DNA from: Bacillota bacterium
GTDB lineage: Bacteria; Bacillota; Clostridia; Oscillospirales; Ethanoligenentaceae
Assembly (NCBI GenBank): GCA_023391535.1
Contig: JAEWAU010000078.1
Coordinates: 21,637 to 85,636 of the forward strand
Reading direction: 5' to 3'
DNA length: 64,000 bases
Shown here: positions 7,543-16,396 of the stretch, piece by piece
Position numbering within the stretch: position 1 is the first letter of the stretch
How the letters are laid out: every line of letters begins with the position of its first letter
Program-made: the position numbers and the translations under genes
Notes under the pieces: model-generated
Databases searched by the model: none
Told to the model about the DNA's origin: nothing
Seen by the model: the letters and a program-made list of their open reading frames with translations, nothing else

Positions 7543-9585
7543 TCAAACCGGTATTCCGCTCTTTTTCTTCAGCGGCGGCCGCTTCGGCTCCTGAACACGG
7601 TAGAGGTAATACCCGTTTATTTTCTGCTGGGAGATCGGCATGAGCCGAACGCCGGCGCTCTCGAAGCCTGAAAGCATGCGGGGTGACACAACATACCGCA
7701 CTCCGAGCTTAGGCAGCAGGCTGATATTCAGGCGCACAAGAATGCTATCCGAGCCGAGAAGCTTAACGGAGGTAGGCGTTTTACCGTTTTCCAGCAGCAT
7801 GGCGATATGGGCATACCGGTTGTACTCCCTGCTGTACCGCCCCTTCGGGTCGATGATTTTCCACTTGGCGGCAGCGGGGTAATAGTTGACACCCGAAAGC
7901 GAGCGCACCCCGTTTGCGTAAAGGAAAACGCCCATCGCGTCGCTGCCATCCGCCAGCCAATTGGCCTGCGGGGCACTTTTCGCTACCTGCTTTACTTCCG
8001 CGCCCAGCTGGGTTTTCGTCAGCGCGCCCGTGCCAACCGATACGGTATTCACCTTAAGCCCCGCCACGAGCGCCAGAGCGCACATCAGCACCGCAAACGA
8101 CTTCCTGTGCCCCCGCGCCAACAGATAGTTGAGCAGCGCCAGAAAAGCGATAAGTGCAAGATAATACCTCAAATGGACATAGGGCCGAATTCCCAGCTTT
8201 AAAACGGTATACAGGTAGCCAGCCGAAACAATGGCCGTCACTCCCACCGCGTAATAGCGCAATGCCCAAGGATGCTTTTCTTTTTCCTCGCGCGCCAGCT
8301 TCGAAAGTTCACCCAGCGCCCAGATGCTCAGATACACCGCCGAGATACCGTAACCGATGCTGATACGGTAGGTCACGTAAGAAAGCAATGTGATTTTTGC
8401 CAGAAACACCGGGATTTTCAGGTACATGTATGCCACGCAGAGCATGGAATAAACGCTCAGCGCGATTCCCATGCCGATCCCCCGCGCGCGCCTTCGGATG
8501 AGCAGCGGCAGCATCAGGAGCACGGCGGGTAGAAAGTTGAAAAACGAACTCAGCTCGCAGTTATTAGTGAGAGGAAGCGTGCTGTCCTTGTAAGGAAGGA
8601 ATGGATTGGTAAGAAAACTAAAGAACAGGTAGGGACGTGCCGTTCCCCCGTTTTCTATACGGTGGCCCGGATAAACGGTGTCCATAATATCGTGGATGGC
8701 CCCGCGGGAAATCCATACCACATGCAGCAGCATCAGCCCGATGAACACGACGCTGCATATGCCGATGATTATGTCCGCCCTGCGGTGTTTCAGGCCCCTG
8801 CGGTGTTCGAGGAAAAGAAAGATCATCAGGAGCAGCGTCAGATAAGCGAGCGGAATCTGGATGGCCGGGTAAAGCGTCAGCGCAAAACCAACGGCTGAAA
8901 GCGAAAACAGGGCCGCGAATCCGATCTGCAGGGGAACCCGGTCGGCATACCGGAGAAAATAGTAAAAGGTGACGATCATGGCTTCCATGCAGAGAACGAT
9001 ATCCCCCACATGCTGCATAAACCACCATTGAATTGCCGGCGAAAGCGTGATCCAAACGGCGCCGAGCACCGAAATGAGCTTGTTGCCGCGCGTCAGAATC
9101 ATGCAGACCTCGAACGAAAGGAGCAGAAACAGCAAGACTTTGAGGTCCCAGTACCAAGCCAGGCCGTAATCGCTGTTAAACAGCAGAAATCCCCAGCTCA
9201 GCGGCTTTGCAAGCGCGGAAATATCCCATACCGGGGCATCGTAGCTCACCAGCATGTTCTGCCCGGGCTGAGCAATCAGATCGTTGTTCAGAGAATTGGA
9301 CGGAGTGGAATTTTTCTGCGCGATATAATATGGAATCTGCACTTCCCATTCGTCGCTGCGTTCAAAACGGGGTCTCCCGGCCAACACCGTTTTTTGCTGC
9401 GTGGGTACAATATAATGCCAGCAGCCTATGGAACTGCCGTTGATTTTGAAGAGCACAAGAGCCGCGAAAACGATCAGAGCCAGCAAGTAACGGTATCGAA
9501 TGATCTGGTTGCAAAACCATCGTATTCGGCTTGCCGCACCGGAAAAACCGACGTGCAAATTTGCCGGAATTTCGTCCTTCCCCAT
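7543..9585 (-). CDS. Large polytopic membrane protein, GT-C-like glycosyltransferase
   Basis: A 680-residue protein with an N-terminal membrane anchor (about 30-48), a large extracytoplasmic loop, then a run of about ten hydrophobic segments and a roughly 170-residue soluble C-terminal domain. This is the architecture of GT-C fold transferases that use polyprenyl-phosphate sugars on the outer face of the membrane. I cannot assign it to a named family beyond that. The adjacent GT2 gene, a likely donor-maker, supports a role in cell-surface polysaccharide or protein glycosylation. The ATG follows a GAGGGGG ribosome site. Confidence 0.7.
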   Translation of the reverse strand: MGKDEIPANLHVGFSGAASRIRWFCNQIIRYRYLLALIVFAALVLFKINGSSIGCWHYIVPTQQKTVLAGRPRFERSDEWEVQIPYYIAQKNSTPSNSLNNDLIAQPGQNMLVSYDAPVWDISALAKPLSWGFLLFNSDYGLAWYWDLKVLLFLLLSFEVCMILTRGNKLISVLGAVWITLSPAIQWWFMQHVGDIVLCMEAMIVTFYYFLRYADRVPLQIGFAALFSLSAVGFALTLYPAIQIPLAYLTLLLMIFLFLEHRRGLKHRRADIIIGICSVVFIGLMLLHVVWISRGAIHDIMDTVYPGHRIENGGTARPYLFFSFLTNPFLPYKDSTLPLTNNCELSSFFNFLPAVLLMLPLLIRRRARGIGMGIALSVYSMLCVAYMYLKIPVFLAKITLLSYVTYRISIGYGISAVYLSIWALGELSKLAREEKEKHPWALRYYAVGVTAIVSAGYLYTVLKLGIRPYVHLRYYLALIAFLALLNYLLARGHRKSFAVLMCALALVAGLKVNTVSVGTGALTKTQLGAEVKQVAKSAPQANWLADGSDAMGVFLYANGVRSLSGVNYYPAAAKWKIIDPKGRYSREYNRYAHIAMLLENGKTPTSVKLLGSDSILVRLNISLLPKLGVRYVVSPRMLSGFESAGVRLMPISQQKINGYYLYRVQEPKRPPLKKKSGIPV

Positions 9586-9654
9586 ATTATTCCCCCTCTG
9601 CTCTTACCGCAAATACAATGCATTTACGTTAAAACCACCTTGCACATGCAAAAA

Positions 9655-9679
9655 CACGAATACGTTCCCGTATTTCGTG
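9655..9679. repeat. Inverted repeat in the leader of the glycosyltransferase pair
   Basis: The arms CACGAATACG and CGTATTTCGTG face each other across four bases with one bulged T. It lies about 75 bases upstream of the membrane protein start and could be an operator or an RNA hairpin. The rest of 9586-10046 is AT-rich, with no promoter I can place firmly and no gene. Confidence 0.35.
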
Positions 9680-9885
9680 CAGGATGCGTAAAATCGTAGT
9701 CTATAATTTTTAATTATATCAGAAAAAAGGTGGTCGCACGGCTGTAAAGCCGCTTTGGTTCCGGTCTGACATCATTCTGCTTTCTGTTTCATACAATTTT
9801 GCCACAATTTATACGAATTACTTACATTACACATCCAAATCCGGCACGCAGCCCTTTCAAAATATAATCATTGCGCTTTAGGGCA

Positions 9886-9917
9886 CAAAAATTGCCCGGC
9901 CGTAATCGGCCGGGCAA
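9886..9917 (-). terminator. Intrinsic terminator of the pilus operon
   Basis: On the minus strand a perfect 11-base-pair stem (TTGCCCGGCCG and its complement) with a 4-base loop is followed by a run of five T. It sits about 130 bases after the stop of the last pilus gene. Confidence 0.85.
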
Positions 9918-10046
9918 GAAGGGGCGAAAAAGCTCGGAGATGACAAAAAAGCATAGTAGCCGCTGCAAATATAGCGAATACAATACAAGACAGGGGTGAA
10001 ATGGCTTAAACAGATCGTTCACTTCATGGTCTGTGATTCACCCGGT

Positions 10047-13000
10047 TTATTTTAGCGCGAACAGCCCGATCTGCCGGATCTGTATCTTTGCATCCGTGGC
10101 GGGGCTGATTGGCTCCGGCGTATCCGCACCGATGCTGATATACAGGTTGACCGCAGAGGTAGTCGAATCCTGCACCGCCGTGACGATATCCGGAGGCAGA
10201 GCAATATCGTACACAAGCCCGCCGGAATAAGTCGCGGCTGGATCGCCCGTATCTGCGTTGTAAACCGATGTGGTAAACGTTTGCACCGGCCCCTCGTTTC
10301 CATTCATATCCACTTTCGTATAGTAAAAAGTCAGATACAGATTCTTGTTTTGCTGGAGAGAAGGGTCGGAAATTTCAAAATACGCCTTCGCGTCCGAGTT
10401 AATCGCGCTGTTCCCGAGCAGGGACATCCCCGAGCCGTTTCCCGAGCTACTCGAGGCATAATCCGAGTTCAAAAAGAGGTATTGCGCTTCCTGGCTGCCG
10501 GAAGCGTCGCTGGTGAAGCTGACGGTGGGGGTTTCCGTGCCGGCGCGGTAGGAGGCGATCATCGTGTTCACAAACAGTTTCGCTTCGTTCATGTAGGTCG
10601 TGCTTCCCCCCGTGTAGTAAGAAGCGGCGCTCGTGCTTGGGGTAAAGTGCCCCATGCCGGAATAGGTTACGTTTCCGCAGTTATAGATATAATAGGCGTT
10701 GGTCACATCGTTGGGCAGCGCGGCGTAATAGTCGTTGTAATTGGTATCGTTGTCCCCGTTGGAAAGGCAATACCATACGACGATATCGTTTGAGTTCATA
10801 TCGAGCTGGTAGTACTGCTCGTGCGTCGGGGCAACCGTCATGCAGTTTGTGCCGGTGCCGTTCTCGAAAAAGGAGGTGTTGATGTCGTACGGATAAGTGG
10901 TGATCTGCCCCTTATTGATTTGCGAGACGCTCTGCGTCACGCGCCCGCTGGAATAGCCGCCGCTCGTCGCCCGGTTCTGCCCGCTCACCCCATAGCGCAT
11001 CAGCGAATAGTTTGTAAAGCCCTGCGTTTCCGGCACGGTTTGGGAAGCGGCTGGGTCCGAACCCGGGGCAAAGGCAACGCTGTGTCCGGCCGCCGTGATT
11101 GCGCTGATCTGGCTTGCAGTCAGGTCCGTGGAAGCCGTTTGCGTTTCCAAAGCCGGACGGAAGCTCGAAGAAGTGATGCCGTAACGGTCCAATTTAACCG
11201 CGTCGCGCAAAATGGTGTTAAAATAATAGCCCCAATTCGCGGGGTCGCTGAAGTTTGGCTGATAGGTCGAAAAGTTCGAGCCGCTCCCGGAGGAAACGAA
11301 ACTGTTGTTGCTGCCATAGACGTCCGGCACATTGGTGAGCGAGGTCGTATCGTGTGTGAACAGAACGGATTTTCCCGTGCCGATGAAGCTGACGACGGCG
11401 TTGGCCGCGCTCTGGTTCAGCTCCTGGTACATATCGCCGAAGCCGATGATCAGCATATTGTATTCGCTTAAAGTATCCGCCTGGTTCTGCATGCCGTTGA
11501 ATTGCGGCGCGGTGATCGTCGTCACGTCCACGTTAAAATCCGGCACCTCATAAAGAAGCTGGCCGAACAGCCCATAGAAATATTTCGTTGTGGTTACCCC
11601 GTTTACGGTGCGCGTGGCCTGATACGGGTGGGAAGAATCATAAGTGTTGCTCGATTCCAACTGCTGCTGGAGATTCAAAGTATCGCTCGAATACAGGTAG
11701 GAGTTGATTTGCAGGATGTTGATCGTATCGGGCTGGGACGGAGCGATTCGCGTATAATTGACCTCAGACGTATGAATATACTCGTTGTCGTTTTTAACGA
11801 TCTCCATTTTCCACGGGATGATTCCGGCGTAATCCGTCGGCATCTGCCGCGAAACGGTATACAGGGTTCCCGCCTTCAGCTGGTATCGGTTGACCCCGTT
11901 CACGCTAACCGGAGAAACCAGCCGGCCGTTTACGTCGCGGACAATGATATCGGTAATCTGTTCGTCGGGCTTAAATAACCCGTCGGCATTCTGATCGATG
12001 TAAAGCCGGCAGTCGTATGTGGTCGTCTCCGGGGTCGCGTCGGTCGGATTTTGGATGGTAAATCCGTAGCGGAGGTAGTATTTCCCGTTTTCCGCCGTGA
12101 TTCCGGACATGGTCGCCTGATTGTTGGCGTCCGTGGACATATTGTAGGCCGGAGGATAATTGTAGACAGGGCTGCTCGCCGTGCCGGTGTTCTGCCACAC
12201 GATGCTGGGCTTGGAAAGGTTCAGATAGCGGTCAAGCGTTGCGGATTGGGCGCCTGCTTCGCTGACGGACATGACGTTCTTGTAGCTCTTGATGGAATTC
12301 AGCGCCGCATACATGCAGGAGGCGCTGTCCACCCGGGAGGTGTTAATGGTAAGCGCGCCGCCCGGGCTGTAGAAAGCGGTGCTTCCCGCGCCGCCGCCTG
12401 CGAACGAATATATAGAAGTAGAACTAACCTGAACTGCATTGCTTGCGGCTACATCGTTCGTGGCCGGGCTTTTTCCGCCGCTGACGGAAACCCGACAGGT
12501 ATAGGTGCCCACCGAACCGGCACCCAAGGTAAAGAGATACGTTTGAGTAGCACTGGAACCCGACGCAGCAATCGTTTGGGGGGAACCCAGCTGGGTGATT
12601 CCGTTAAACCATGTAAAGGATATACTGCCGCTCGGAAAGGAACGTTGCGAATCCTGCGCGGTTGCCGTTAAAGTAACCTGCGTGCCGGCAGGTATAGTTA
12701 CCGGATAGGCCGGTGAAGAAGTCAGTGTTGCACTGAAGGCCGAGCTCTTACTAGAATTGTATTTAAAGCTTCCGTTTGTGCCGCCGCCGATGTTCTGCAA
12801 TGTATACTGTGCGCTCTGGCTAAGTGTGATGGGGCTGCTGGTCGCCGTCGTGCCGCTGATCGTTATCTGGCAGGTATAGCTCCCCGTGGCCGCCGTGACG
12901 GCGGTGACGGAACAGGTCGAGCTTGTGGCTCCGGTGATAGCTGCGCCATCCTTGAACCACTGGTAGGCCCTGTCGGAAGGCAGAGTTCCGCTGACGGTGC

Positions 13001-15254
13001 CCACCGAAGCCGTAAGCACAACGCTGCTGTTTGCCGAGATGCCGCTGCTCTGGGATGCGGACACCGAAACGTTAAAGCTGTAGGCCCCCGCCGTAAGATT
13101 ATCGGCGATGACGACGGGATACCCGGATTTTGCGAAATCCAGCAGTTCGCCGGCTTTGAGCTGCGTCAGGTCGTTCCCGGAAAAGCGGAAACGGTTCGCC
13201 ACCGAGGAGGACGTGGCATCGATATATTTATAACTGGTGCCGCCCGAAGACCATGTAGGATTGCTGCCGTTCGATATCTTATAATAGTCCCGGTCCAGAA
13301 GCCCGGCCAGAAGGATATTCGCTTTGTATACGTCGCCGATGTTGGTATAGATCAGCCCGTTCATAGTACTGTCGTTATAAACGGTGGTTGCGCTGCTGCC
13401 GCTTCCGGTGGTGTTGAAGCCTGTCAAGTCCGAACCGACGTAGATCATATCGTAGGTTTCCACGAGATCGTCGAGTTTTCCGATGAACTCCGAAGCCGGC
13501 ATCGCCACGATGGAGATATTGCTTGCACTGAGCCCGCTGCTGCTGCCGCCAAGCCAGCCCAGCACGGTGCTGCTGGTAAGCGGCGCTCCTCTGCCGGGTT
13601 CCAGATCCAACACCGTGATTTTGCTCTTGTTGATCGTCTGTCGCTGGCCCGCAAAGTTGATTACATATCGCGTTGCGTTCGCCATCGTAACGACTTCGGG
13701 CAAAAGGTCGGTCGTAGTAGGATTATCCTTCTGCCGCAGAAAGTTTTCGTACTCGATCTCCGAAAGAACGCTGGAAAAGCCCGTGGTGTCGGTAAACGTC
13801 TGGTTGAAGTTCGGGGTGGCCAGCGCTCCGCTGTAAACGTAGAGGTTCTTGTTGACGAAAGTTCCGTTTGTGCCGTTTTTGAGCTGAGCGGCGAGCGCCG
13901 CCATATTGGTGCTGCCGGCGCCGGAAAGCGCGCCGTCGAGCAATACAGGCACGCCTTGCCCGTACGCGGCTGCAATCGCGTCGTAAACACCCCCGGCTCC
14001 AGCCGCGTCGATATCGTTTCCGCTTTGATAGGCGGAAACGAGGTTCCCGCCGGAAGCCGTATCGAACCCTGCGGAAAGAACGATCAGATTCGCGCTCGAT
14101 ACTTCGGCCTTAGTCACTTCGCGCGGCGTAACAGATTGGACCGTGACGTTTTTTTTCGCCCCGGCTGTCGTCAGAGTGCCGTCGGAATTTCTCTGGTCGA
14201 ACACGTATTTCAAAAACCAGCTGTTATTCTGAAAGCCGAGGGAACACCAGACTGTGTTATATTCCACCACAGCAGCAGCGGTCCCGCCCGGTGTGAAGGA
14301 ATAATGGCCCTGGCCGGAACCGACGTACTGGTAGCCCGTCTGGATAAAATACCCCGGCTGCCCGTTCGCAGCGGCGGTGAAATTGCCGGAATTCGCCGCG
14401 TAAGGGTGCGAAGGCGTCCAGCTTGTGTACGGCTGGTTTGTCTGGCTTACGGTATAGTAGGTGATTGTTTTGTCGTTATTGAGCGAAAGGCCGCTTCCCC
14501 AAGAGCCTACATACTGATACGGATACTGCGCCGGGTCTCCCCCGTTCCCGGCTGCCACGTTTCCCTTGCTATCCAGACTTCCGGTGGCCGGATTGGTATA
14601 AATGGCCGTTCCGGCTGCGGGAGTGGAGCCGTTTGCCAGAGCGGTGAAGGTTGGGTTATAGTAATACGTTCCCGCCGTGCCTGCAGTGGCGTACTGAAAA
14701 AAATCGATATCCTGAACCTGGTTTGCGCCGGAGTCGCCCACCGCAAGCTGAACCACCTTGTCGTAATCCCCGCCGGCTGCCGCGGAAAAGGTTCCCGTAA
14801 CCGTCGCCTGCTCCGTATTCTGCAGCGTCAATTTCGCCATGGAGGCAGCGTCCCCAACTCCAAGCTCCCATGGCTTCTTCTCGGTGTAGGCGGCTCCCGA
14901 AAGCGTCAGCGGAGCGGTCGCATCGCTTTTGAGCAGGCTCCGGCTCTGCAAATTTGCAAGCAGCGCCGCCGCGGCCGCCGCCCGGCCGGCTTGGCCCGTT
15001 TGGCTGCCGAGCAGAGCTTGCAGGTTCAGCGGCTCCTGGCCGGCCACATAATAGCCGATGCTCCCGCTGCCACCCTGCGGAACGATCTCGAGAATGTTAA
15101 AGCTGCTTGAATCGGAAACGATTTGCTCAATATGGGGCAAAGAGGTCAGGGCAAGGGCGCTCCCGGACGAAACGGTAAGGCAAACCGCCGCGCCCAGAAG
15201 CACGAGGCCGACACGGACCCACAGTCTTTTTCCCTTTTTACGATCTGTTTTCAT
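10047..15254 (-). CDS. Giant secreted DUF5057/Ig-like protein, candidate pilus-associated adhesin
   Basis: About 1735 residues, translated from ATG 15254 behind a strong GAGAGGAGGG site. The longer frame to 15296 adds only 14 codons. A Sec signal peptide ends near SALA (residues 33-36). The mature protein begins with a DUF5057-like segment (NILEIVPQ near 53-60, then YYVAGQEP) and has a second such region near residue 1300 (MLIIGFGDMY, then GKSVLFTHDTTS). Between them are two Ig-like domains at roughly 725-820 and 825-945, each with the YQW/FTWF and Y-x-C hallmarks. The composition is rich in Ser, Thr, Asn and Gly, typical of exported beta-sheet proteins. I see no LPXTG sorting signal, C-terminal membrane anchor or SLH repeats, so retention may depend on the pilus. 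It is the last gene of the pilus operon. Tip adhesin is inference; DUF5057 has no assigned function that I know of. Confidence 0.8.
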   Translation of the reverse strand: MKTDRKKGKRLWVRVGLVLLGAAVCLTVSSGSALALTSLPHIEQIVSDSSSFNILEIVPQGGSGSIGYYVAGQEPLNLQALLGSQTGQAGRAAAAAALLANLQSRSLLKSDATAPLTLSGAAYTEKKPWELGVGDAASMAKLTLQNTEQATVTGTFSAAAGGDYDKVVQLAVGDSGANQVQDIDFFQYATAGTAGTYYYNPTFTALANGSTPAAGTAIYTNPATGSLDSKGNVAAGNGGDPAQYPYQYVGSWGSGLSLNNDKTITYYTVSQTNQPYTSWTPSHPYAANSGNFTAAANGQPGYFIQTGYQYVGSGQGHYSFTPGGTAAAVVEYNTVWCSLGFQNNSWFLKYVFDQRNSDGTLTTAGAKKNVTVQSVTPREVTKAEVSSANLIVLSAGFDTASGGNLVSAYQSGNDIDAAGAGGVYDAIAAAYGQGVPVLLDGALSGAGSTNMAALAAQLKNGTNGTFVNKNLYVYSGALATPNFNQTFTDTTGFSSVLSEIEYENFLRQKDNPTTTDLLPEVVTMANATRYVINFAGQRQTINKSKITVLDLEPGRGAPLTSSTVLGWLGGSSSGLSASNISIVAMPASEFIGKLDDLVETYDMIYVGSDLTGFNTTGSGSSATTVYNDSTMNGLIYTNIGDVYKANILLAGLLDRDYYKISNGSNPTWSSGGTSYKYIDATSSSVANRFRFSGNDLTQLKAGELLDFAKSGYPVVIADNLTAGAYSFNVSVSASQSSGISANSSVVLTASVGTVSGTLPSDRAYQWFKDGAAITGATSSTCSVTAVTAATGSYTCQITISGTTATSSPITLSQSAQYTLQNIGGGTNGSFKYNSSKSSAFSATLTSSPAYPVTIPAGTQVTLTATAQDSQRSFPSGSISFTWFNGITQLGSPQTIAASGSSATQTYLFTLGAGSVGTYTCRVSVSGGKSPATNDVAASNAVQVSSTSIYSFAGGGAGSTAFYSPGGALTINTSRVDSASCMYAALNSIKSYKNVMSVSEAGAQSATLDRYLNLSKPSIVWQNTGTASSPVYNYPPAYNMSTDANNQATMSGITAENGKYYLRYGFTIQNPTDATPETTTYDCRLYIDQNADGLFKPDEQITDIIVRDVNGRLVSPVSVNGVNRYQLKAGTLYTVSRQMPTDYAGIIPWKMEIVKNDNEYIHTSEVNYTRIAPSQPDTINILQINSYLYSSDTLNLQQQLESSNTYDSSHPYQATRTVNGVTTTKYFYGLFGQLLYEVPDFNVDVTTITAPQFNGMQNQADTLSEYNMLIIGFGDMYQELNQSAANAVVSFIGTGKSVLFTHDTTSLTNVPDVYGSNNSFVSSGSGSNFSTYQPNFSDPANWGYYFNTILRDAVKLDRYGITSSSFRPALETQTASTDLTASQISAITAAGHSVAFAPGSDPAASQTVPETQGFTNYSLMRYGVSGQNRATSGGYSSGRVTQSVSQINKGQITTYPYDINTSFFENGTGTNCMTVAPTHEQYYQLDMNSNDIVVWYCLSNGDNDTNYNDYYAALPNDVTNAYYIYNCGNVTYSGMGHFTPSTSAASYYTGGSTTYMNEAKLFVNTMIASYRAGTETPTVSFTSDASGSQEAQYLFLNSDYASSSSGNGSGMSLLGNSAINSDAKAYFEISDPSLQQNKNLYLTFYYTKVDMNGNEGPVQTFTTSVYNADTGDPAATYSGGLVYDIALPPDIVTAVQDSTTSAVNLYISIGADTPEPISPATDAKIQIRQIGLFALK

Positions 15255-15286
15255 GCTGCGCCCTCCTCTCCCAACCAGGAGCCGAA

Positions 15287-15850
15287 TCATTTGCAAACCT
15301 CCTGTATCAGGCCGGCCTCGGAAGCCGCCTGCACCGGCTTATTCCGCGAATCAACGGTTTTATCCGCCGCGAAGGAGCTGCTCTGCTGCGCAAGGCCAAG
15401 GCTGATTTTTGTGGAAATGACGTTCCCAACTGTTGGCTGGAATGCAACTCCAAAGCTTTTTACATGCGCCGAAAGCGGCGCGCTTTCCGAAAGCACCGGA
15501 GCGGCGGGAGTTCCGTTTGTTACGGTAATCGTGTTATGCGTGTAGGTGAGCGCGCCGGAAGCAAAGGAAAATTCATATTCGTCATATTCGTCGCTTCCGC
15601 CGCTTCCCGGGTCGATAACATAGAGCGTATTGTTCTGGTAGCTCATGCCGCCGCTGCAGTTGATAACGGCGTCTTCCATCTGGTTCAGGATTGTTTGGGA
15701 TTCCACCTGTAAATCGACGTTGTTATACACGACGCGGTAGACGTTGGCGCCGGAAGAGAGAAACGCAACCTCCGCGGCGATCAGAATTCCCAGAATCGCC
15801 ACGGAAACCATGAGCTCCACAAGCGTAAACCCCTTATTCCGTCCGCTCAT
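15287..15850 (-). CDS. Type IV prepilin-like protein (minor pilin)
   Basis: A 187-residue protein with a class III signal: a short basic leader (MSGRNKG), cleavage before Phe, then FTLVELMVSVAILGILIAAEV with Glu at mature position 5. The C-terminal part resembles PilW/GspJ-like minor pilins in size. ATG 15850 overlaps the TGA of the upstream prepilin gene by 4 bases (ATGA), which points to translational coupling and decides the start. The giant DUF5057 gene begins 32 bases downstream. Confidence 0.88.
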   Translation of the reverse strand: MSGRNKGFTLVELMVSVAILGILIAAEVAFLSSGANVYRVVYNNVDLQVESQTILNQMEDAVINCSGGMSYQNNTLYVIDPGSGGSDEYDEYEFSFASGALTYTHNTITVTNGTPAAPVLSESAPLSAHVKSFGVAFQPTVGNVISTKISLGLAQQSSSFAADKTVDSRNKPVQAASEAGLIQEVCK

Positions 15851-16368
15851 GTGCTCACCTCGATACGATACAGCCCCGTTGCGAGATAAAAGGAAACGGT
15901 ATAGATGCACCCGCCGCCGGAAACCTCGATGGACGTGCAGGGGGAAGCGGCGTCGTTAATGCCGTCCGGCTGAAGGGTCCGGAACGCGCCTGTATCCCGC
16001 GCAAACGAGAGATACAAAGCACGGCCGGACGAATCCAGAGGAGTTTCGACACCGCCCGCCGTGTAGCTTGCGCCGCAGCGCGTGCCGCCCACCGCATCGC
16101 TCGAAACCACCGCGTTGTTTTCAACGTAGTCCGCCCGAAGATTGCCGGAAGCGTCCTGATACAGCTTCAAATACACGTTGGCGGAGCGGCTCATCGCGCG
16201 GATGCGGCATTGGGAAAGCAGGCTGCCGATCTCGTTCGCGCACTCATGCGCCTGGGAGGAAGAAAGAGTGGACAGGGAGGCTTCCATTATGGCCGTGCAG
16301 ATGGCGATAATCGCCACCACCACGAGAAGCTCCACAAGGGTAAATCCTTTGTTGCTGCTGCGCTTCAC
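15847..16368 (-). CDS. Type IV prepilin-like protein (GspH/FimT-like minor pilin)
   Basis: A 173-residue protein with leader VKRSSNKG, cleavage site G-F, then FTLVELLVVVAIIAICTAIM with Glu5. The open frame extends to 16440, but GTG 16368 lies behind AAAGGGGGAG and gives the expected short leader. The globular domain, with a central stretch on LYLSFARD, is about the size of GspH/FimT pilins. It sits between the PilX-like gene and another prepilin. Confidence 0.85.
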   Translation of the reverse strand: MKRSSNKGFTLVELLVVVAIIAICTAIMEASLSTLSSSQAHECANEIGSLLSQCRIRAMSRSANVYLKLYQDASGNLRADYVENNAVVSSDAVGGTRCGASYTAGGVETPLDSSGRALYLSFARDTGAFRTLQPDGINDAASPCTSIEVSGGGCIYTVSFYLATGLYRIEVST

Positions 16369-16396
16369 GGCCGCTCTCCCCCTTTCACCGGAACGA

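Noticed and set aside
10047..15254. Sortase (LPXTG) or SLH anchoring of the giant protein
   Set aside because: The last residues (IQIRQIGLFALK) contain no LPXTG, hydrophobic helix or charged tail, and no SLH repeats are visible.
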